A stretch of 64,000 nucleotides of DNA from an uncultured Spirochaetales bacterium. GTDB taxonomy: Bacteria; Spirochaetota; Spirochaetia; Sphaerochaetales; Sphaerochaetaceae. Below are positions 60,502-64,000 of the stretch, one piece after another. Each line of letters starts with the position of its first letter. Within the stretch, counting starts at the first letter, position 1. The notes under the pieces are model-generated. The model did not search any database, was not told the DNA's origin, and saw only the letters and a program-made list of their open reading frames with translations. Location of the stretch: NCBI GenBank assembly GCA_944388965.1, contig CALXKL010000002.1, positions 215,321 to 279,320 of the forward strand, read 5' to 3'. The position numbers were made by a program, and so were the translations under genes.

Positions 60502-62439
60502 CAATAATACTCGGGAGTGAATCCGGCCTTCCTCAGTTCATCCTTCAGAGCATGTCTTTTCGACATTTTCAAGGCAGAATTCTGCAGAATCACCTCAACT
60601 ATCGCAGTTCCTTCATCATACGACTTCAAATGCCTGAGCTGTGAAGCGAACACCTGATACCCTCTTCGATCGCTCATGTGAGCGGCCGTGGAGCGTACAT
60701 TCCTTTCAAGCAAGGCGATCAGGCGCTGTGGAAAATGCTCATGAAGAATCTTCTCCTGACTGCTCCCACAGGCAAGCCTGTGGGGTTCTGATGAATAGAC
60801 TTGTACCATATCCGTACACCATTTTCAGGCTTTGGGATTAAGGCTGCCACCCAGAGCACCGGAACTGCCGGCCAAGCATCCCGACGGACACATTGACGAC
60901 CGGCTTCTGCCTTTTCAGGCAAGGAGAGACAGTCAGATAACGTGCAAGACAATTGAAGTATGGTCTCTCTACATACTCCATCAGCGATTCCCAATCCTGT
61001 AGATGTGCATACAACTCAGGAGCATGACTGGAGATGGAACAGGAATACCTGAGCCTTTCATATACCGATTTCCATCTCGATTCATCGACAAGGGATTTGA
61101 ATTCCAGCACCCGGCCAATATCATTCTGTGAAATGTGCAGTATGTTATATTCAAGCTCATCGGCATACTCCGGCTGTCTGTCACATGAACGATAGATGTC
61201 CAAAAGCCATTCAGAGACATCCTTCTGTATCTTCGAACTTCTCATGGCCGTCTGTTCGCAACAGTCATTCGCAGTTCTGGTCTTGAGCAGGAACGATATG
61301 ACCTCTTCTCTACCCGAATGTTCCTTCAGGAATCGATACCCGCACTCGACAGCAGAATAGGAGGCCAGGTGGCAGAGAATGAAATCCATCATCTCCTCCC
61401 GCCAGCCAAGCACCTGGAATGAGAGCAGATACAACTTCATGTTTTCTTCGGAAAGGGATTCTGCAGAATCTCTGCCTTTCTTGACTATCGCAGTGGCGAC
61501 AAAGACATCTTTCATCGTAGACAACAGGACTGTTGCGACATCTTCGTAGCATAATCTGGCGGGACTCAGAGAGGTGAATAACTTCTCGAGGTCCGTCTTC
61601 ATACCTTGCCGTTCGTTCTCGCCTGCCATCTCAAACGCCTCTTTCATGACGGAACATGCAGTCCCGATGACTTTTTCGAATTCATAGCCACCATATTCAG
61701 AATCCCTGGGCTCCGGCAAACGAGAGAGGATATGAAGACAGAGTCTGAAGGCCTGTAATGGATACCCTTTACAAAGCACGATTGTACGTACTCTTGATTC
61801 CAGCAGCTCTTCAAGTTCATGGAGTTCCGAGCTGCTGTAATAGTCTTCCTCATCATACCACTCGTCAGCACCTGTGCGACGAATGCTGTCGATGGTGGCA
61901 TCAATATGATTCCTGATTTCCAGGATGAAAGAGGAAGACAACCGGTCGGCATATCTTTCCCAGATCAGCCCCCGGATATCAGAACTCCTGGAAGCAAGCT
62001 CGAGCACAAGAGACTCAAGCTCCTCCCGGCTCATCGAGGACAGGACGGAATCAAGTGACACATCATCTGCCAAGTTGCCGACAAGGCCATCGCACTCCAG
62101 ACCAGTGTCCACACTCTGATGTTCCTCATATTCGTCAAGACCATCCTCAAGTGCATACATGAGTGCGGCTTCATGCTTGCACCAGTTGCCGTCCATGGCA
62201 TATGGACAGTCGCAATCGGCATCAACCAGAGTGCCGTCATCATCGAGTTCAACTTCGACATGATAAGGCCTTGAGCCTTCTACAACCGCTGTATACCCGA
62301 ATTCCGACTTCTCGATATCATGTACCATTCCTTCGATGAAATAAGCATAGCCTCTGTCCAGAATGCGAGGTGAGAACATGTCAACCCACTCGGGATCGAT
62401 TTGCAGCTCCAGCTCCGGATTATCGTGACCGGTACTCAT
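60498..62439 (-). pseudogene. SWIM zinc-finger protein gene interrupted by insertion
   Basis: The intact start at 62439 has AGGAGG upstream. The SWIM motif CDCPYAMDGNWCKHEAAL lies near residue 75 and is followed by a helical repeat-like region. The frame reads into foreign sequence after NCLARY (60937) and stops near 60838. Joining the codons at 60937 to those at 60758 gives CLARY-QEKILHEHFPQRL, which restores the expected C terminus, and that frame continues to 60498. SWIM proteins are probable DNA- or protein-binding factors. The truncated product might still be made. Confidence 0.8.
60759..60936 (-). mobile_element. 178-bp IS200/IS605-like MITE or end remnant
   Basis: The insert begins after TTAT in the minus orientation, without target duplication. 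Its left part has the hairpin TGCCT-GAAA-AGGCA (60908-60921) and its right end the perfect hairpin CCCACAGGC-TT-GCCTGTGGG (60765-60784). Hairpins at both ends plus insertion 3' of a TTA-type tetranucleotide are features of the IS200/IS605 family. No transposase is encoded. Boundaries are certain to about one base because the host frame is restored; family assignment is inference. Confidence 0.55.
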
Positions 62440-63769
62440 GAACTCCTCCTATGAACATGACATTGTACACAGGCATGTAGGCGACTCCATCTCGACGGCT
62501 GTACTTGTGCGAATTGGATAGCACCACCGCCCTGCTGGCACACTGACCATCATTGAGCATATTCGTCAATGACGAATGTATCTGATAGTCCCGCCCGCTC
62601 TTCACCTCGACAGGAAGAATAGACAGTGTATCATAATCGTTCAGAAGAAAGTCGACCTCGCCCTTTGATCTGTTGTCGTAATAGAAGAGCGTATGACCAT
62701 GGGCAGACAGCTCCATGGCCACTGCGGTTTCATAAAGAGAACCCAGATTTATCGACTTCGCATCATCCATGATGGCCTTCAGATTAGGCCCGAAAAGGAC
62801 CGAGGAAAGAAGTCCGACGTCATTGAGATAGAGCTTTATCAGGTTCTTTGTGACACTTGCATCAAGGGGAAAGATCGGATTCGTGACCGCCTGAACACCA
62901 AGCGCGACACCGGAAGTGATCAGATAGTCGAATTCATCTGCATATCTGTCGGATCTCGCACTTCTGGGATCGATCTTCTTGTACACCACGCGTTTCTTCC
63001 TCTGTTCCATGAAAGAAGGCAGCATGGAATATATGCGCATGATCTGCAGACGATGTTCGCTGTCGTACTTTGCACAGTCTGCACCATAGAAGCCTCTGAT
63101 CTGCGCATGAACAGTACGAATCTGGGTAATCGACGCTCCGTCGACATGCATCGCTACAGCTTCAGGGAGTCCTCCAACGGCAAGATACATCCTGAAGTGT
63201 CGCATGATGGTCATATGAATGTTCTCATTTACAGCCATGTCGCCATAGAAGCATTTTCTCAAGTAGGATATGACATCCTCACCTACACCGTTTGCCCAAA
63301 GATATTCCTCGAAGTCTAGTGGATGAAGTCTGACTACATCGATCGAACCCATTGGGATCGAGCTGGTTCTGGCAAGTTCGACACCAAGTGCAGAGCCTGA
63401 TCCGATATAACGATAGCGCCCTTCCTGGTTGATGAACTTCAACAGAGGAAGCAGCTGCGGGTATTCCTGAATCTCATCCAGGAACACGATCGTATTCTCC
63501 TTCGTTGCATCGCCGATATTGCCAGCGGCAAGGCTTACCGCAATATTGAACTTCTCAACGGTATCGACACCTGCAAAGATTCCGGCTCCAAGCCTATCCT
63601 CGAATAGATTCACTTCAATATAATTCCTGAACCTCTGGCTTGCAGTCTGCCTGATGATGAACGACTTGCCCGTCTGCCGTGCCCCATCGACAAGGAGTAT
63701 CTTCCCAGGATCATTGGCATAGTAGTCTTCAAGAATCTTCTCGATCTTTCTTTTAAGTATCTTGCCCAT
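62420..63769 (-). CDS. AAA ATPase with DUF4143 domain
   Basis: 449 residues. Walker A is LLVDGARQTGKSFIIRQ, Walker B IVFLDEIQEYPQLLPLL, followed by GSGSALGVELARTSS. The C-terminal DUF4143 region includes GEVDFLLNDYDTLSILPVEV KSG-type residues found in nuclease-like domains. It is a common mobile-type gene of unclear job. It overlaps the SWIM start by 20 bases. No Shine-Dalgarno is seen; TACCAT lies six bases before the ATG. Confidence 0.9.
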   Translation of the reverse strand: MGKILKRKIEKILEDYYANDPGKILLVDGARQTGKSFIIRQTASQRFRNYIEVNLFEDRLGAGIFAGVDTVEKFNIAVSLAAGNIGDATKENTIVFLDEIQEYPQLLPLLKFINQEGRYRYIGSGSALGVELARTSSIPMGSIDVVRLHPLDFEEYLWANGVGEDVISYLRKCFYGDMAVNENIHMTIMRHFRMYLAVGGLPEAVAMHVDGASITQIRTVHAQIRGFYGADCAKYDSEHRLQIMRIYSMLPSFMEQRKKRVVYKKIDPRSARSDRYADEFDYLITSGVALGVQAVTNPIFPLDASVTKNLIKLYLNDVGLLSSVLFGPNLKAIMDDAKSINLGSLYETAVAMELSAHGHTLFYYDNRSKGEVDFLLNDYDTLSILPVEVKSGRDYQIHSSLTNMLNDGQCASRAVVLSNSHKYSRRDGVAYMPVYNVMFIGGVHEYRSR

Positions 63770-63775
63770 GCTCTA

Positions 63776-63804
63776 ATGGTAGTAGAGAACAGGATTATTG
63801 AAAA
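63776..63804 (-). promoter_or_regulatory. Possible leaderless promoter of AAA/DUF4143 gene
   Basis: Minus strand TTTTCA (63804-63799), 17 bases, TACCAT (63781-63776), six bases to the ATG. The surrounding AT-rich stretch to about 63900 also offers other -10-like boxes. Confidence 0.35.
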
Positions 63805-64000
63805 GTGTCTTTTTATTATATTTTTCTATATTGAAAACTGTAATATAGATACATATTTTAAATGTATTGTCCATATCTCCAAGCAGGTGAAAAAACCGAC
63901 AAGCTCACCATATCTTTATTTTTGGTTCTTCACGGAAAGTTGAGGGATGAAGGGCAAGATTGAAAAGAAGAGCATGCGCGTTCTAAAGTTTAGATACCAC
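63805..64000. other. AT-rich intergenic end of the window
   Basis: About 200 bases, markedly AT-rich up to 63920. A short open frame begins at ATG 63947 and runs off the end (18 codons), too short to judge. Confidence 0.5.

Noticed and set aside
60719..60994. 91-codon minus frame across the insertion in the SWIM gene
   Set aside because: It spans host and insert in a third frame and does not join the conserved SWIM parts.
63947..64000. Possible start of a plus-strand gene running off the window
   Set aside because: Only 18 codons are visible and the ribosome site is weak; it cannot be supported.

Overview
This window is a gene-dense bacterial chromosome segment of high GC content with no rRNA, tRNA or CRISPR visible. 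It most likely comes from the Spirochaetota, perhaps a host-associated relative of Sphaerochaeta or Treponema. The reasons are the EF-G of the spirochaete/mitochondrial subtype (AHIDSGKTT instead of AHIDAGKTT), binding-protein signal peptides ending SCAFAGG, small beta-barrel outer-membrane proteins, and the overall gene mix. This is inference from protein character, not from a database search.

Layout. 1-7.7 kb: end of a YbaK-type deacylase, then a minus-strand run prs, aminotransferase, a large acidic unknown protein, inositol-phosphatase-like, HAD phosphatase, ridA. 7.8-17.0 kb: a catabolic operon on the minus strand (AtuA-like, DUF4387, Lpl-type ABC permeases and binding protein, two ADP-ribosylglycohydrolase-family proteins, ribokinase), with a divergent LacI regulator to 18.4 kb. 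18.5-25.1 kb: SAM methyltransferase, CbiK-like chelatase, convergent FecBCD-type ABC transporter, and an FAD/rhodanese/siroheme-reductase fusion. 25.1-35 kb: choloylglycine-hydrolase family enzyme, lrgAB, two barrel proteins, a mutarotase-like unknown, a GH36 protein that lacks its nucleophile, gpsA-like, pseudouridine synthase, PHP phosphatase. 35-57.7 kb: mostly housekeeping genes (mltG, DbpA-like RNA-binding protein, MBL hydrolase, DksA/TraR, metK, thrH, DMT transporter, DUF3737, NADH-oxidase-like, SIMPL-NUDIX-Mrp operon, AI-2E transporter, TrmJ-like, GDPD, DUF362, nagB, mnmA, flavin reductase, fusA, HIT, lipoprotein). 57.8-64 kb: a more accessory-looking end with two AAA/DUF4143 ATPases, a 24-bp tandem repeat, an rlmD-like gene and a SWIM gene broken by a 178-bp palindrome-ended insertion.

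The genes suggest some working links. Ribokinase lies next to prs, so imported ribosides could feed ribose-5-phosphate and then PRPP. The chelatase and metal/tetrapyrrole transporter lie beside a siroheme-type reductase. MetK lies behind an unusually long leader in which an anti-Shine-Dalgarno segment can pair with the ribosome site.

The most striking regulatory pattern is that at least eight genes have a good -35/-10 pair whose -10 box ends only 6-10 bases before the start codon and no Shine-Dalgarno site, which predicts leaderless mRNAs. At three loci (37.5, 41.5 and 48.3 kb), and possibly at a fourth (39.3 kb), two divergent promoters share one palindromic -35 element. All promoter, hairpin and operator calls were made by eye.
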